Source: Notamacropus eugenii
Taxonomy: Eukaryota > Chordata > Mammalia > Diprotodontia > Macropodidae
Assembly: GCF_028372415.1 (NCBI RefSeq)
Contig: NC_092875.1
Span: 49,724,771-49,788,770, forward strand
Reading direction: 5' to 3'
DNA: 64,000 bases
Each line of letters starts with the position of its first letter. The first letter of the stretch is position 1. The notes beneath the pieces are model-generated. The model was not told where the DNA came from, searched no databases, and was given only the letters and a program-made list of their open reading frames with translations. Positions 1-10,654 of the stretch are shown here, in pieces. A program made the position numbers and the translations under genes.

Positions 1-11
1 AATTATTTATG

Positions 12-92
12 AGACCCCCTGAGACTCAGTTTCTCTATAAATAAAATGAAAGGGCTAGACTGAATGGTCTCTGAAGCCACTTCCAAATTAAT
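12..92 (+). repeat. MIR-type CORE-SINE fragment, 3' half
   Basis: The stretch reads as the familiar MIR phrase (CTCAGTTT-CTC-TATAAA-ATGA, then AGGGCTAGACTGAATGG-CTCT). Only the part after the tRNA-like head is present. Confidence 0.6.
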
Positions 93-104
93 TCAATAAG
101 ATAT

Positions 105-225
105 GACATTATTATCTCCATTCCACAAACAGGGAGACTGAAATTCGGAGAGGATGAGTGACCTCCCTAGCCATGGTCATATAATATTAGTGGCAGGGTT
201 TGAATCCAAGTCTTTTACTGCAGTG
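105..225 (-). repeat. MIR-type CORE-SINE fragment
   Basis: Reverse-strand MIR core: an ATTATCTCC-ATTCCACA stretch, then GGAGACTGAAA, GAGTGACCTCCCTAG and GGCAGGGTTTGAATCC in the usual order. It is diverged and has no clear target-site duplication. Confidence 0.65.
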
Positions 226-229
226 TAGA

Positions 230-1035
230 ATTTCATACGATAACAAGGAAAGGACAAAGGCAAGATCCAAATAAGGCACCCAAGGAAAACTGGAGGGAGG
301 AGGAGATGGGTTGTTTGGATGGATGGATGGATGGGTGTTTGGGGGTAGTATCAGAGAAGTCTTCTTAGTGAAAGTAGTAGTTAAAGGAAGATCTGTCACT
401 GAAGGCTAAAGGATCCCTTGAAAAAAAAAAAAAAGCCAGAAGCTTAATTGCCTGCCAACTTGGCCTTACTCTGGACCTGCCTCATTCCAGCCCCCCACCA
501 GTCCTTGGAATGGTTCTTCAATGGCATCATCCAAACTGTCTAAACTTGACTCCATCCCCATTTAAAAACACAAATAATGATGCAATCTATTCAGCCCTCC
601 CAGGCAAAAATGTCAGAGAGCAGAGAAATATAGAGGGAGCAAGCAAGAATTTCATCTGTCATTATTAAATAATAAAGATGGGAATGCTCTTTCCTGCAAA
701 AACAAAGGGAGCCTTCACCTTAAAGTGAGTGCCGCTCAACAACAAGCCCAATGGCTGACTGGAAACCCTGGGCATTTTTCACCTGCCTGGACAGATTTGG
801 TCCCTTATTAAAAATTAACTTTACTGGAGGACAACTTCTTGTAGCCAAAGACTTCAGCAGTTCTGCTTTCCAACCATCCTCAACAGTAAGCCAACAGGTT
901 GTTACCCAGAAGCAGATCTGCTCTGATGAAAGGAGACCCAAGAAGCTGAACCTAGACATCAGGAGTCACTCTGGAACCTGATGACCCCTCCCTCCTCTCA
1001 GCAGCTCTACTCCCTTATATTAAGTATAAATTGGC
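230..1035. other. Unique sequence; candidate conserved block 600-985
   Basis: No repeat family is recognised apart from a short GGAT run (316-335) and a poly-A run near 421-434. The part from about 600 to 985 is non-repetitive, AT/GC balanced, and contains short open frames on both strands that look like chance. Function is unknown; a regulatory role is only a guess. Confidence 0.3.
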
Positions 1036-2060
1036 TTCTTTTTTAAAAAAAAATTTGTTTTTCCCAGTTACATGTAAAGACAATTTTTAACATTAGTTTA
1101 AAAAAATTTTTGCATTCCAAATTTTATCTCTCCTTCTATCACCTTCCCACTCCCTAAGACAGTAAGCAATTTGATATAGGTTACAATGTTTAGTGTAGTT
1201 TATTGTAGTCATACAAAACATATTACCACATTAGGGCAGCTAGGTGGTACAGTGGGTAGAGCACCAGTGCAGGAGTAAGGAGGACCTGAGTTCAAATCTC
1301 ACCTCAGACACTTGACACTCACTAGCTGTGTGACCTTCGGCAAATCACTCCATCCCAATTGCTTCATCCTGGATCATCTCCAGTCATCCTGATGAATATC
1401 TGGTCACTGGATTCAGATGGTTCTGGAGGAGAAGTGAGGCTGGTGACCTGCACAGCCCTCCCTCACTCAAAACAAAGTCAAGTGCAAGTCGTGTGCAAAT
1501 CATTTCTCTGATGGTATGGTCTTCTTGGGCAACGAAGGACGAACACACACACACACACACATATTACCACATTAATTGTGTTGTGAAAAAAGACATAGAC
1601 CCAAACGGGGGAAGATATGAAAAAAATACAGAAAGTGAAAAATCGTACATTTTGATCTGCTTTCAAACTCCATCCATTCTTTCTCTAAAGGTAGATAGCA
1701 TTTTTCATCATGAGTCCTTTGGAATGGTTTTGGTTCTATTGTTGAGAATAGCTAAGTCATTCACAGTTCATTGTTAAAATATTGCTGTTCCTGCCTACAA
1801 GGTTCTCTTGGTTCTACTTCACTTTGCATCAGTTCATAGAAGTCTTTCCATGTTTTCTTTGAAATCAATCTGTTCATCATTTCTGATGGCACAGTAATAT
1901 TCCACTAGAATCATATACCACAACTTGTTCAGCCATTCCCCAATTGACGGGCATTCCCTCAATTTCCAATTCCTTGTTACCACAAAAAAAAAGGAGTTTC
2001 TATAAATACTTTTTGTACAAATAGATCCTTTCCCCTTTATAAATTGACTTCTTAACAATT
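1036..2060 (-). mobile_element. L1 LINE 3' end, antisense, split by a SINE
   Basis: Read on the reverse strand this is an L1 3' end. The upstream part (1830-2060) carries the phrase translating to WKLRECPSIGEWLNKLWYM and a YYCAIRNDEQ motif, and the remainder is 3' UTR ending near 1036 in the ACATGTAA-type terminus. It is 5'-truncated and full of stops. A young SINE (1234-1558) interrupts it. The same terminal module recurs at 27.7, 44.3, 55.5 and 62.9 kb. Confidence 0.8.
1234..1558 (+). mobile_element. tRNA-headed, RTE-tailed SINE, full length
   Basis: The 5' end is the tRNA-like head (GGGCAGCTAGGTGGTACAGT with box-B-like GAGTTCAAATC). It continues into a body with GATGAATATCTGGTCACTGG and ends in a (CA)n tail. 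It is flanked by a perfect 16-bp target-site duplication, ACATATTACCACATTA, at 1218-1233 and 1559-1574; its left edge is ambiguous by a base or two because of the CA tail. It is closely similar to the copy at 61713-62060, so it is probably among the youngest insertions in the window. Confidence 0.88.
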
Positions 2061-2330
2061 TCTACCTATTGAAGCTAGGTCTTTCCTCAGGGACCAAGTA
2101 GAAGAAGTCTCTTCCCTTTTGCACATTATAGTCCTTCAAAAACTTGAAGGCACCTCCCATGTACTCCTAAATCTTCTCTTCCCCAGATTACACATCCTCT
2201 CAACTGGGAGGGGGTTCCTTTCCTTTGTTTCCTGGACAAGTTCTCTGTCTTCCTTTGAGGGAGTCAATTCACCCTGTGACTCCATCTGAGGACATAAAGG
2301 TTGAAAGTTAACTACAAAGAGAAAGTCCAA
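2060..2330 (-). mobile_element. CR1/L3-type LINE fragment
   Basis: On the reverse strand the segment matches the conserved CR1-clade 3' ORF region: the CTTCAAAAACTTGAAGGC and AATCTTCTCTTCCCCAG phrases occur in the order known from CR1/L3 elements. It is short, diverged and lacks open reading frame. Confidence 0.55.
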
Positions 2331-2700
2331 TTCCTCATAAGTCCAGGAAGGAATAGGGTGGTAAGACTAGGTTGATCAATCTACAAAAGAGAAGTTATTC
2401 AAGTTAGAAAAGAGAAACATCACTGATGGGCCAAGCTCATCTCCAGGTCCTGGATGATGGATGGCCATGACACAAACTCTTTCCTCACAGAGCTCACCTA
2501 GGTCTCAGCCATATTGTTCATAGGACACAGAGGAGATTTGTATAACTACAAGGTAATCTGACCCTATTCTCTAATAAGGACCAGGCTCACCAGACCGAAA
2601 GAAGTTCTCCTACAGAACAAAATTTTCATAGCATAGTGGTAGTAAAATACTAGGAATTCAATAGAGGCCCTGCAACCAGGGAGGCCAACAAAATTATTAA
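2331..2700. other. Unclassified sequence
   Basis: No gene, structured repeat or RNA is recognised. The stretch may contain further diverged LINE sequence, but nothing in it is diagnostic. Confidence 0.3.
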
Positions 2701-2704
2701 ACAT

Positions 2705-3200
2705 GAAGGTAATGGAATATTACTGTGGCGTAAGAAATGAAAAAATGAAAACTTTAAAGAACTATGAGAAGACTTATGTGAACTGATGCAGAGTATAGGA
2801 AGAACAGTTGTGGTTATTATTCAATCATCTTTTAGTCATGTCTGACTCTCCATGACCCCATTTGGAGTTTTCTTGGTAAAGTACTGCAATGGTTTGCCAT
2901 TTCCCTCTCCGACTCATTTTACAGATGAGGAAACTGAGGCAAACAGGGTGAAGTGACTTGCCCAGGGTCACACAGCTAGTAAGTATCTGAAGCCAGATTT
3001 GAATTCAACTTATTCCAAGCCCAGTACTCTATGCACTGAACCACCCAACTGCCCAAAGTAAGAACTAGGAAAACAATTTTTATAATAACCTCAGCAAAGT
3101 AAACAGAAAAAAACAACAAAAAAACATTAGATGCTATATAAACATAATGACTGAGTTTGTCCCTCCAAGATGAGATAAGAAAAGGCTTCTTCCTCCCTTC
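2705..3200 (+). mobile_element. L1 3'-end fragment split by a SINE
   Basis: The phrase AATGGAATATTACTGTGGCG followed by GACTTATGTGAACTGATGC is the same L1 3' module seen at 27.8 and 44.3 kb. A reverse-strand SINE at 2813-3054 interrupts it and diverged L1-like 3' UTR may continue afterwards. Confidence 0.5.
2813..3054 (-). mobile_element. tRNA-headed SINE with BovB-like tail
   Basis: Reverse-strand copy. The left edge holds the tail (GTCATGTCTGACTCTCCATG, then TTTGGAGTTTTCTTGG), resembling the 3' end of RTE/BovB LINEs. The middle is the MIR-like ACAGATGAGGAAACTGAGGC core. The right edge is the tRNA-like head ending in CCACCCAACTGCCC. Nearly full length. Confidence 0.8.
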
Positions 3201-3269
3201 ACTGCGAGCTAGGAAATGTTGTGTTATGAAATATTTCATTCAGACTCAATTGATCTGTTGGTTTGAATT

Positions 3270-3465
3270 CTAAATTTAGAGCCAGAAGAAACCTTATAGG
3301 TCATCAAGTCCTATCCCCTAACTTTAAAGATAAGGAAACTGAGGCAGAAAAAGGTGAAGTGACTTTCCTCACAGTCACACAGCTAGCAAATATCTGAGGT
3401 GGGATTTGAACCTAGGCCTTTTTGACTCCAAATCCATACACTGTACCAACATGTCTTTCCAATAA
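3270..3465 (-). repeat. MIR-type CORE-SINE
   Basis: Reverse-strand MIR with AAGGAAACTGAGGCAG, GTCACACAGCTAGCAAAT and GGGATTTGAACCTAGG in canonical order. The sequence is well preserved in the core and weak at both ends. Confidence 0.7.
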
Positions 3466-3479
3466 AGAGGTCACTGAAT

Positions 3480-3481
<2 letters not shown>

Positions 3482-3523
<42 letters not shown>
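3482..3523 (+). repeat. (TG)n microsatellite
   Basis: About 21 uninterrupted TG units. Not attached to a recognisable SINE tail, unlike the CA runs at 1545 and 62020. Confidence 0.95.
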
Positions 3524-3525
<2 letters not shown>

Positions 3526-3529
3526 TCAT

Positions 3530-4585
3530 CCATCAGTGAGAGTATTTTTTTAATGCACCTATAACTGGCTGAGTTTTAACCCATTCAGGGAAACCCCAAT
3601 GGATTTATAATTCAGCACCTTATATGTTCAACCATAACCATGACTAATTGGGTTTTCCCCTCCTCTTTCTTTTTTATTCTGTGTTAGAAGGGATGACTTG
3701 TTGTGTAAGGAAGGGAGTCTAAATATATTCAGAAATGAGGAATGATGGAAAAACAAAAGATAATTAAAACTTTTTTTAAAAAGAAAAGGAAAAAATAGAC
3801 CAGACTGAAAAATCTCATACTTACTTTGGACAGTATAAATACTATCCTTCTGAGGAAGACTATAGGACAAGTTTCAAGTTCTCTGACGTTACCAGAGAGT
3901 TAGCAACCTCTTGTCCCCCAATTCTGCCTCTCCCCGAGTGGCCATGCTTGTTTCACTAGTTTAAAAGATATGGTTACGATGGATTCAATTCATCAAAATG
4001 AACTCCAAGCCCCTACCTGCTGAAAAATTCTGCCTCATCCCTGAATTTCTTATAATTCACTGGGTCTAGTTAACGATCTTGACATGATGAAGTAAGCCCT
4101 CATTAAAACCAACCCTCGGGTTTGGACATGGTATACACTATTTAACTTTTTTGCATCAAGTCAAATAAAGTCAAACAATGTCAAAAGAACATAAACAAAG
4201 CACTCTGCCTTTGAGCATGTTTAACAGAAACATCTTTTAGAATTTCACTTTATTCTAAATTCAAGCATTTTTCTTTCTGACAGAACTTTCTAAATTGACA
4301 AAAGCCCCCATATCCCCTCAGACATACCTCTCTCACAAGACATTTTCAAAGTTACATTTATAGAATTCTTGAACTTAATAAAATTTCAGGACATAGTTAC
4401 ATAGTATAGAACTAAAATTCTGCTTGATCTAATACAATAGCACCTTAATCTAGACAACTGTCCTCCTTGAATCACTAACTCACATTTTAGACACTTCACC
4501 CTCAAGGGTTCTCCTCCCTTCTCTGGCTGATAACTGAAGTAATGAAGACACTTCCTGCCTCTGACCTAAACCTCAAACCTTTTAG
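3530..4585. other. AT-rich unclassified sequence
   Basis: About 1 kb with no recognised repeat, gene or RNA. It has A/T runs and no long open frame. It could be very old transposon debris or plain intergenic DNA. Confidence 0.3.
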
Positions 4586-4589
4586 TAAA

Positions 4590-6420
4590 TGGAATAGGCA
4601 AGATGGAGAACTAGGCATGTTGTCTGAGCCTCACCACCTCTCAAATCTCTCCAAATAGGAATGATGTGCCAGAGGTAAGGCAATTTTGGCTGTCTCCATT
4701 ATCTAGGAATCCAAGAACTCAAACAAGTTAAAAACTCAATGGACTGATAGCAGAGAAGGTCAATAATCCCCAACCCCTAGAGAGTGCTCAGTCAGTCCTT
4801 CCCCACTGCGCTGTCATGTTCCCAGCAGCAAGGTTGTACAAGCTGACTCTCAGGTTTGCAATGCATCTCAACTCCACAAATCAACTACCACTACCCCTTC
4901 CCAGTACTCTGGAGATCCAAAGTCCAAAGGTAGATATGTGCTCAGGCCAAGACAGGTACATGCTACAACAGACCTGAACCCCAGAGTAGAAACAAAGGGA
5001 ACGAAGCACAACATGTGGCAAGCTCCCCTCCCCACATTGGGTTTTCCCAATGCCATAGGGATCTAAACTTCAAAAGGCAGGAATTTTATCAAGCTGTGAG
5101 AACAGTGTGGTGATGCTCTATATTGGGCCAGAGAACTGAGGAACAGAGGGAGTGGGCAGGATTAATATGCCTGGGGATATATGGCACTCCACTAAGCCTG
5201 AGGAGAAAACTCCAGCCTCCAGCTAGGATCAGTTTTACCCACCTAGAAGTCATCTGAGGTAGAGACCTAGGCTAGTGAACCCTTGAATTGCCCAAGCTGG
5301 AGAGAGGCTGAGATGAAATCCAGCCCCCAGAAAAACTACCATCAGAGGGAAGGGAATCCAAACTAAACAACAGAGAAAGAAATAAAGGGGAAAGCTGAAG
5401 TTGCTGAAGATCTCAGGAGGAAAAACACTCAAAGACTTTAAGTATAAACAGATAAACCAAGAGGGAAGGCACGGAAAGGAAAATAACACCTCCAGATTTA
5501 GTAGAAGAGTTCAGGCATCTATGAATAAATACTGCAAAACAACACAAATGACTCAACACCTGATGAGGCAAGGGATCCTGTGGATTTTAAAGAGAGCCTG
5601 GGACCTGAATGGTTTAAAATAGAAATAAAATTTTGAAAGCAGAATTTTTGTTTTCACAACAGAAGGTATTGGTATAATGGAAAAATGTGATTCCACTGTG
5701 GCAATCTCACCAAAGAAACAAAAGAGAGAATACCTGCTGGGGACACATTGAACACATTGAAATGAAGGACAATCTGGAAGAAGAGAAGACAAAGTTATCA
5801 CATTCAAAGAAAGCATGCTCTCCATCCAAGCAAAATATTATCTCAAAGACAAGATGAATACAGACAACTTAAGGGTTACAGGTCACCCAGAAGAACACAA
5901 GCCAAAAAATATTGAACACCGTAATGCAAGAAAGAATACAAAAAAACTACCCAGAACTGCTAAACAAACTAAAAAAGGACCAATATGAAGAATTCATAGA
6001 TAAGCTCCAGAAAAGAAAAAAAAAGACCTATAGAGGCCATTCCTAATTCTGAAATAGAATGATTAAATTTAACAATTCCATTGAGAAAGACAAAATTCTG
6101 CAGGTGAGCAGGAGAAAAACCTTCAAGTATAAAGAAAAGGAAATTCAAATAACACAAGACTATTCTGCACCTACCAGAAAATGCAGGAGGGAATGGAATA
6201 ATGTGTACCAAAGAATAATGGAGCTCAAGGCATAGCCCAAGGTGACCTACCCTGCACATCTAAGTCTAACCATAAATGAGAAAAGATGGACATTCAATAA
6301 TAGAGGCATTCAAAATATTCTTAAAAAGAAAATCATACTTGAACATACCCATTTGTTTCTTAAACATCTCAATTAGTAAAATTAAAAAGGAAAGCTTTGA
6401 ATATGTTTGCACAAGAAGTT
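4590..6420 (+). mobile_element. Old HAL1-like (ORF1-only) L1 copy
   Basis: The 5' part begins with an L1-like leader (AGGCAAGATGGAGAAC). Downstream the sequence is A-rich and lysine/glutamate coding in broken frames. It ends in an L1 ORF1 C-terminal domain signature (VTYPAHLSL at about 6241-6270, followed by KRWTFNN). No ORF2 follows, which fits a half-L1 (HAL1) or a 3'-deleted L1. Many stops and frame changes make it non-functional. It is more diverged than the copy at 60.0-62.9 kb. Confidence 0.65.
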
Positions 6421-7020
6421 GTAATAGACCATATAAAGTGCACCTGTGTTCCTAACACTCCATATCCATACAGTATGGACTATGAATGGTCCAAATCCAA
6501 GAATTCCAGAAAAAAATACAGTTCATTTATTTAATCCCTTTCCCCTTTGCCATAGCCATTCTCACTAGCAAGCAATGGAGTATAAAAATACAATTTAGCT
6601 CCTGACTCCAACAGAGTTTATAACTATATGAAGAACCCAGGAACTCTGGATAACCCAAGACAACTCCTTAACCTAAAGAGACATAGACTTAGGACCCAGT
6701 GCAGACAGAAGTTCCTGCAACCAATGTTTTTTTCATTTTGTTTGTTTCTTTGGCATTCCCTGGCAGAGATCTTAACTGTGTCTGGTCCATTGATTGTGGA
6801 TCAAGGAAATGCTCTTAAAAACAGGTCCTGGCAGGGAGAAGGGGTCTCTATCATTCTTCACTTGCATCTTTACAGTTGGAACATTCATTTCTAATGTGTA
6901 AAAAGTGTGTCACATCCCAGTTTTTTGGTTTGATGGGCAGGGTCAGCCTAAGGTCGTTCACAATGATCTGTGGTCATCAGAACGTTCATAGCTATAGAAC
7001 CCTAATTACACTACAAAACA
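6421..7020. other. Unclassified sequence
   Basis: No gene or clear repeat is recognised. A short open frame at 6628-6894 (88 codons) has no recognisable domain and no supporting signals. Confidence 0.3.
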
Positions 7021-7024
7021 AAGG

Positions 7025-7110
7025 TAGTGTTGCATAGTGGATAGAGATCTGCCTTTGGAGCCAAAGAGACTTGGGTGCAGGTCCCACTGATGAGAGTGTT
7101 TTAGACAATT
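7025..7110 (+). repeat. tRNA-like SINE head fragment
   Basis: GTTGCATAGTGGATAGAG and GGAGCCAAAGAGACTTGGGT match the 5' head of the marsupial tRNA-type SINEs; the rest of the element is missing or too diverged. Confidence 0.5.
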
Positions 7111-7189
7111 TCCTAAGACTATAAGCTGCATTGGTAGAAGTGGTTTCCTCACTCAAGAATTCCCTATATCTATGAAATCAGAGCTCCAG

Positions 7190-7395
7190 TCTCTATTTTG
7201 GTCCTTTCCATGAGAATATGTGCTCCTTGAGAGCAGGAAATGCGATTTTACCATTTGCATGGGTTTGCTCAGCAATCCATCTCCAGCAACGAGGATAGTC
7301 CCATGCAAATGGCCCTTGGAGACAATTTGTCACCCCATTGCTTAACACAGTGCCTGGTACAGAGTCAGTGTAAACACATGCTGACTAAAAAGCAG
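7190..7395 (+). mobile_element. L2 LINE 3' end with an 85-bp insert
   Basis: The L2 3' UTR phrase (TGTGCTCCTTGAGAGCAGG) is separated from its usual continuation (TTAACACAGTGCCTGGTACA) by about 85 bp. The insert contains a perfect inverted repeat (7251-7263 and 7300-7312). Confidence 0.65.
7251..7312. repeat. 13-bp perfect inverted repeat with paired octamer motifs
   Basis: CCATTTGCATGGG at 7251-7263 is exactly complementary in reverse to CCCATGCAAATGG at 7300-7312, with a 36-bp spacer. Each arm contains the POU octamer ATTTGCAT or its reverse. The pair could form a hairpin or a symmetric binding site, or could be a remnant of a small transposon. Confidence 0.85.
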
Positions 7396-7985
7396 CCCTG
7401 CAAATAAGGCAGAAAGTAGCAGAGGAACTGCACTTGAGATGGTACATATGGGTACATCCCTAGGAGACCTGGGTGAAGTTGTCCTTCATCCTCCTGGTCT
7501 TCATGCATGGCTCATGGACATGGCCAAAACCACATCCACCTTCCCTCTCCTCTGACTTCTTCCTGTCTTGAGAACCAAATACAGGAAGGATTACAGAAGA
7601 TTGCACTTATATCTACATTAAATGTTTGAGGAAGAGCCTCTCCCTTGATTAGATAGGAAATGTGTTTGCAGTCCCATATCTTGGGCTTCCTAGCAGGAAG
7701 GAGGTCCAATAAATACTTCTAAACAAAGATGATGGCTTTACTTAAGCAAGTTTTTAAAAAATCATCCCTAAGAATAGAAGTAGAAACACAAATGAGATTG
7801 ATGCATGTTCTGTCTCCCCAATTAGTCCATGTTCTGTCTACAGCCTTATCCCATTCTCCTCTACTCCAAGCACTCAACACTTACTTGGGACAACTTAAAA
7901 AATAATAGGGGAGAGTAATAAAAGTAGATTAAGCTTACATATGTTATCTTTTTCTAGACTCATACAGCCCTATGAGAAGTGCAGG
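7395..7985. other. Unclassified sequence
   Basis: No gene, RNA or repeat is recognised with confidence. Short open frames only. Confidence 0.3.
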
Positions 7986-7989
7986 GATT

Positions 7990-8160
7990 AGAGGAGCAGG
8001 ATGGTGTAAGTGAAAAGGTTGATCTTAGAGGCAGGAAGGATTGGATTGGAATGGAACCTCTGACACCAGTTGCATAGTCATATAGGTCAATCACTTGGTG
8101 TCTCTGAGCCTCAGTTTCCTCATGTATAAATAATGGAGAATTTATGGGATTTAGGCTTCA
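7990..8160 (+). repeat. MIR-type CORE-SINE
   Basis: Forward MIR with GAGCCTCAGTTTCCTCATGT followed by AATGGAGAATTTATGGG. The head is weakly preserved. Confidence 0.65.
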
Positions 8161-8272
8161 TTAGAAGGGATGAGAGATAGCATGTAATAGTGGAGAACCA
8201 GCCTTAGACTCCAAATATGCATGAAATGCATGGATGGCTTATGTAGGTAGGGGGTTCCCTACATCTATAAAA

Positions 8273-8513
8273 TCACAGAAAGAGGAAGAGAATAGAGGGG
8301 GATAAAAAGACAAAGAAACAGAGAGAGGAAAGAGACAGAGGGAGAAAAAAGAAAGACAGAGGAAGAAGAGAGAGGGAGGGAGGAAGAGGAAAGAAAGAGA
8401 GAGGAGAGAAAAGAAGAAGAAAGAGGAGAAAGAGAGGGGGAAAGAGAGACAGAAATAGAAGAAGGGGGAAAGAGAAAGAAGAAAGAAGAAAGAGGAGGGG
8501 TGGGGGAGGAGGA
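8273..8513 (+). repeat. Purine-rich (GA/GGAA) low-complexity tract
   Basis: About 240 bp of almost pure purine on the plus strand with irregular GAGAGA, GAAAGA and GGGAGG units. The serine/leucine-rich reverse-strand frames are an artefact of the repeat. Confidence 0.9.
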
Positions 8514-8744
8514 GGCATAGTTTCCAGAAGTAAGGTGATGATAGTACCACTGTGCTTTGCCTTAGTCAGACTACTTACAGATTCTTGTGCTCATTCAGGG
8601 CCCCATGTTTTAGGATGGACATTGATAAGCAGAAAGGAGGATGGGGAAGGATCTGGACTTCATGCCACATGAGTGGGAGGAACTGGGCATAGTTAGAAAA
8701 AACTTGGTAGGTATCTGATGCGGATCTTCATGTATTCAGAAGAG

Positions 8745-8950
8745 ACATTAGGCTTTATGTTTGTTTGTTTGACCCCAGAGGGCAGAACCAAGATCAATGG
8801 GCAGAAGTTGTCAAGAGGCAGAGATTTAGGAAGCTTGTGGGTAAAGAGCTTCCCAACAATTAATTATTCAAAAGCTGAATGGACTGTTCTGGGACAGAGC
8901 GGGTTCCCCCTCACTATATGTCTTCAATAAAAATCCTTGCCAGGGATGCC
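8745..8950 (+). mobile_element. CR1/L3-type LINE 3' fragment
   Basis: The order GGGCAGAAGTTGTCAAGAGG, then AGCTTCCCAACAATTA, then GGGTTCCCCCTCACTATATG is that of CR1-clade 3' ends. A related pair of copies lies at 13640-14010. Confidence 0.65.
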
Positions 8951-8959
8951 ATAAATTGA

Positions 8960-9065
8960 TTCTTTCTCAATCAATTAATCAGAAAACATTTATTAAGCAC
9001 CTACTATGTACCAGGCACTAGAGATACAAAAAAAGGTTTTAAAAAATGTCCTCAGGAGCTTATAC
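8960..9065 (-). mobile_element. L2 LINE 3' end, antisense
   Basis: ACATTTATTAAGCACCTACT and GTACCAGGCACTAGAG followed by CAGGAGCTTATACTCTAATG is the reverse complement of the L2 terminal UTR. Confidence 0.75.
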
Positions 9066-9089
9066 TCTAATGGATAATCTCTATGGATA

Positions 9090-9310
9090 TAAAAATCACT
9101 GGGTTTTTGTGAGGCTCAGATTTGGTCATATGTCCATGTAAAGCACTTTGTAAACCTTAAAGATCTAGAAATATCTATTTTTATTAATATTGTCCCCATT
9201 TTATAGATGGGGAAACTTGGCCTCAGAGAAGCAATGTGATTTGCCCAAAGTGCCAGAAGTGGGATCCAAACTCTCATTCTACTACACTACGAGGGCAGAA
9301 CAGAAGTGTG
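9090..9310 (-). repeat. MIR-type CORE-SINE
   Basis: Reverse-strand MIR: AAGCACTTTGTAAACCTTAA, CCCCATTTTATAGATGGGGA and GATTTGCCCAAAGTG in order, followed by a degraded head. Confidence 0.7.
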
Positions 9311-9424
9311 AGACCAAGAATGAGCTACTCAGACTCCAAAGACCCTCAGAACACGTGTACCAGCTAATAGGAGGTGGCTTGATCAAATTTAAATTATATT
9401 TTCTATGCTACTGATGGGTCGTCT

Positions 9425-9597
9425 GTTTAAGGGAAAGGACACTGAGTGATTGCCCAAGATCACACAAGGAGAGACATCCTGAGTTCATTTCCTAATTCAG
9501 CAGCTTACTAGCTGTGTGACCATTCACCACTCCCTTTCCCTCTCTGTTCTTTGGTAATCTCTCTTGCAAAAATAAGGGCATTGGACTAGACATGTCC
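9425..9597 (+). repeat. MIR-type CORE-SINE pieces
   Basis: A short reverse MIR-like piece (GATTGCCCAAGATCACACAA) abuts a forward piece with TTACTAGCTGTGTGACC and a tail ending near the start of a duplicated 99-bp segment. Confidence 0.5.
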
Positions 9598-9696
9598 TTT
9601 CCCAGGCTAGTTTGTTCAATACTATTTTGTTTGGTATCCTGGGGGTGGGGGCTGTCAGGGAGTAGCAGAGGAGAAATCCAACCAGAAGCTCATCAG
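9598..9696 (+). repeat. Copy 1 of a local direct duplication
   Basis: This segment recurs at 10773-10867 in the same orientation with one 4-bp length difference and about two substitutions. Flanks beyond the copies do not match, although both copies directly follow a forward MIR-type tail. Confidence 0.9.
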
Positions 9697-9699
9697 CAC

Positions 9700-10340
9700 A
9701 TGTGTCCTTGTGGCTCTCAGTCTGTGCTTTCAAGTGACTCCAGATCTCCTGCCCTGCTCATACCTAAGGGTATGTACCTGATATAAATCCTGATATAAAT
9801 CCAAATAAATACCCCAACCCTCTGCACCTGCAGTCTGGAGCCATCAGCTCCAGCTTCCTTGAGACAAGCATGACCCAATGACAGAAGGATGCAGTCACAG
9901 TTCCATTGGCAACTTGGGGGGAAGAGGATGTCTCATTTGGGCCAGAAATACTGATTAGGCTTAATTGTCCCATGTAGCCTTTGAATACAGCTGATGTTTC
10001 ATTAATCCCTGAAAAGGCAAAGGTTTCCCATTAATTAAGTGAATATTAGACAGTAATGAGGGATCAATTGAGATCTGTCACTGCTTGGTAGCTCCCTTTA
10101 TTTATTATTTGCTAAAACTCCAATACCTTCTGGTCAATCATAATTGAGTGTTTGCAAAAACAATATTGATGGAATCAAACTCCGTTAGAAAAGAGACAGC
10201 AGACGGTAAGAAAGATTCCTCACCCTGGCCCTGGTCCCTACCTCCCCTCCTGTTCCTTAAGTGGCATCAGGAAAACAGACCCCAGCACATGGCTCTGGGA
10301 CAGCTCCATGGTGCAGCCCCTGAGTCTGTGTCCTGAATAA
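9700..10340. promoter_or_regulatory. Candidate non-coding regulatory block (9900-10215)
   Basis: Repeat-free stretch unusually rich in homeodomain-type TAAT/ATTA cores: GATTAGGCTTAATTG, CATTAATCC, CATTAATTAAG, GTAATGAGG and CATAATTGAG lie within about 200 bp. Such clustering is common in developmental enhancers, but no conservation can be tested here and AT-rich DNA yields these cores by chance. Confidence 0.3.
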
Positions 10341-10344
10341 TTTC

Positions 10345-10490
10345 TCTGCTGTCAGAAGGCATTCCTCAGTTTCCTCATCTGAAAAAATGAGACTAATAAT
10401 AATACCTACCTCCCAAGGTTGTTGTGAGGAGCAAATAAGATGACAAAGTACTTTGCACAATACTCAGCACATATTAAGCACTAGTGATGA
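10345..10490 (+). repeat. MIR/THER1-like CORE-SINE 3' half
   Basis: CCTCAGTTTCCTCATCTGAA, AATACCTACCTCCCAAGG, GTTGTTGTGAGGAGCAAAT and AAGTACTTTGCACAATACT are in canonical order. It leads directly into a GAC-rich microsatellite. Confidence 0.75.
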
Positions 10491-10560
10491 CAATGACGAC
10501 GACGACGAGGAGGAGGAGGACGACGAGGATGACAACGATGATGATAACGATGAAGGGAGG
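10490..10560 (+). repeat. (GAC/GAT/GAG)n trinucleotide tract
   Basis: About 70 bp of GAN triplets directly after the 3' end of a CORE-SINE, which suggests growth from the SINE tail. Confidence 0.85.
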
Positions 10561-10654
10561 AAGGGGGAAGCTGTGTGAAAGACTCCAGTAAGTGAGGCTA
10601 ACACTTTTTTGCCCTCTTTTATTACTAGAATATACCCCCTACTCATTTTCATCC

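Noticed and set aside
1240-1320. tRNA gene at the SINE heads (also 15829, 61713)
   Set aside because: Only box-like promoter words of a tRNA-derived SINE are present; no complete cloverleaf is evident.
4200-4560. Possible LTR or ERV piece in the AT-rich stretch
   Set aside because: No TG...CA ends, polyadenylation context or duplication could be identified.
8239-8550. Reverse frames of 81-103 codons
   Set aside because: Low-complexity purine tract translated on the other strand.
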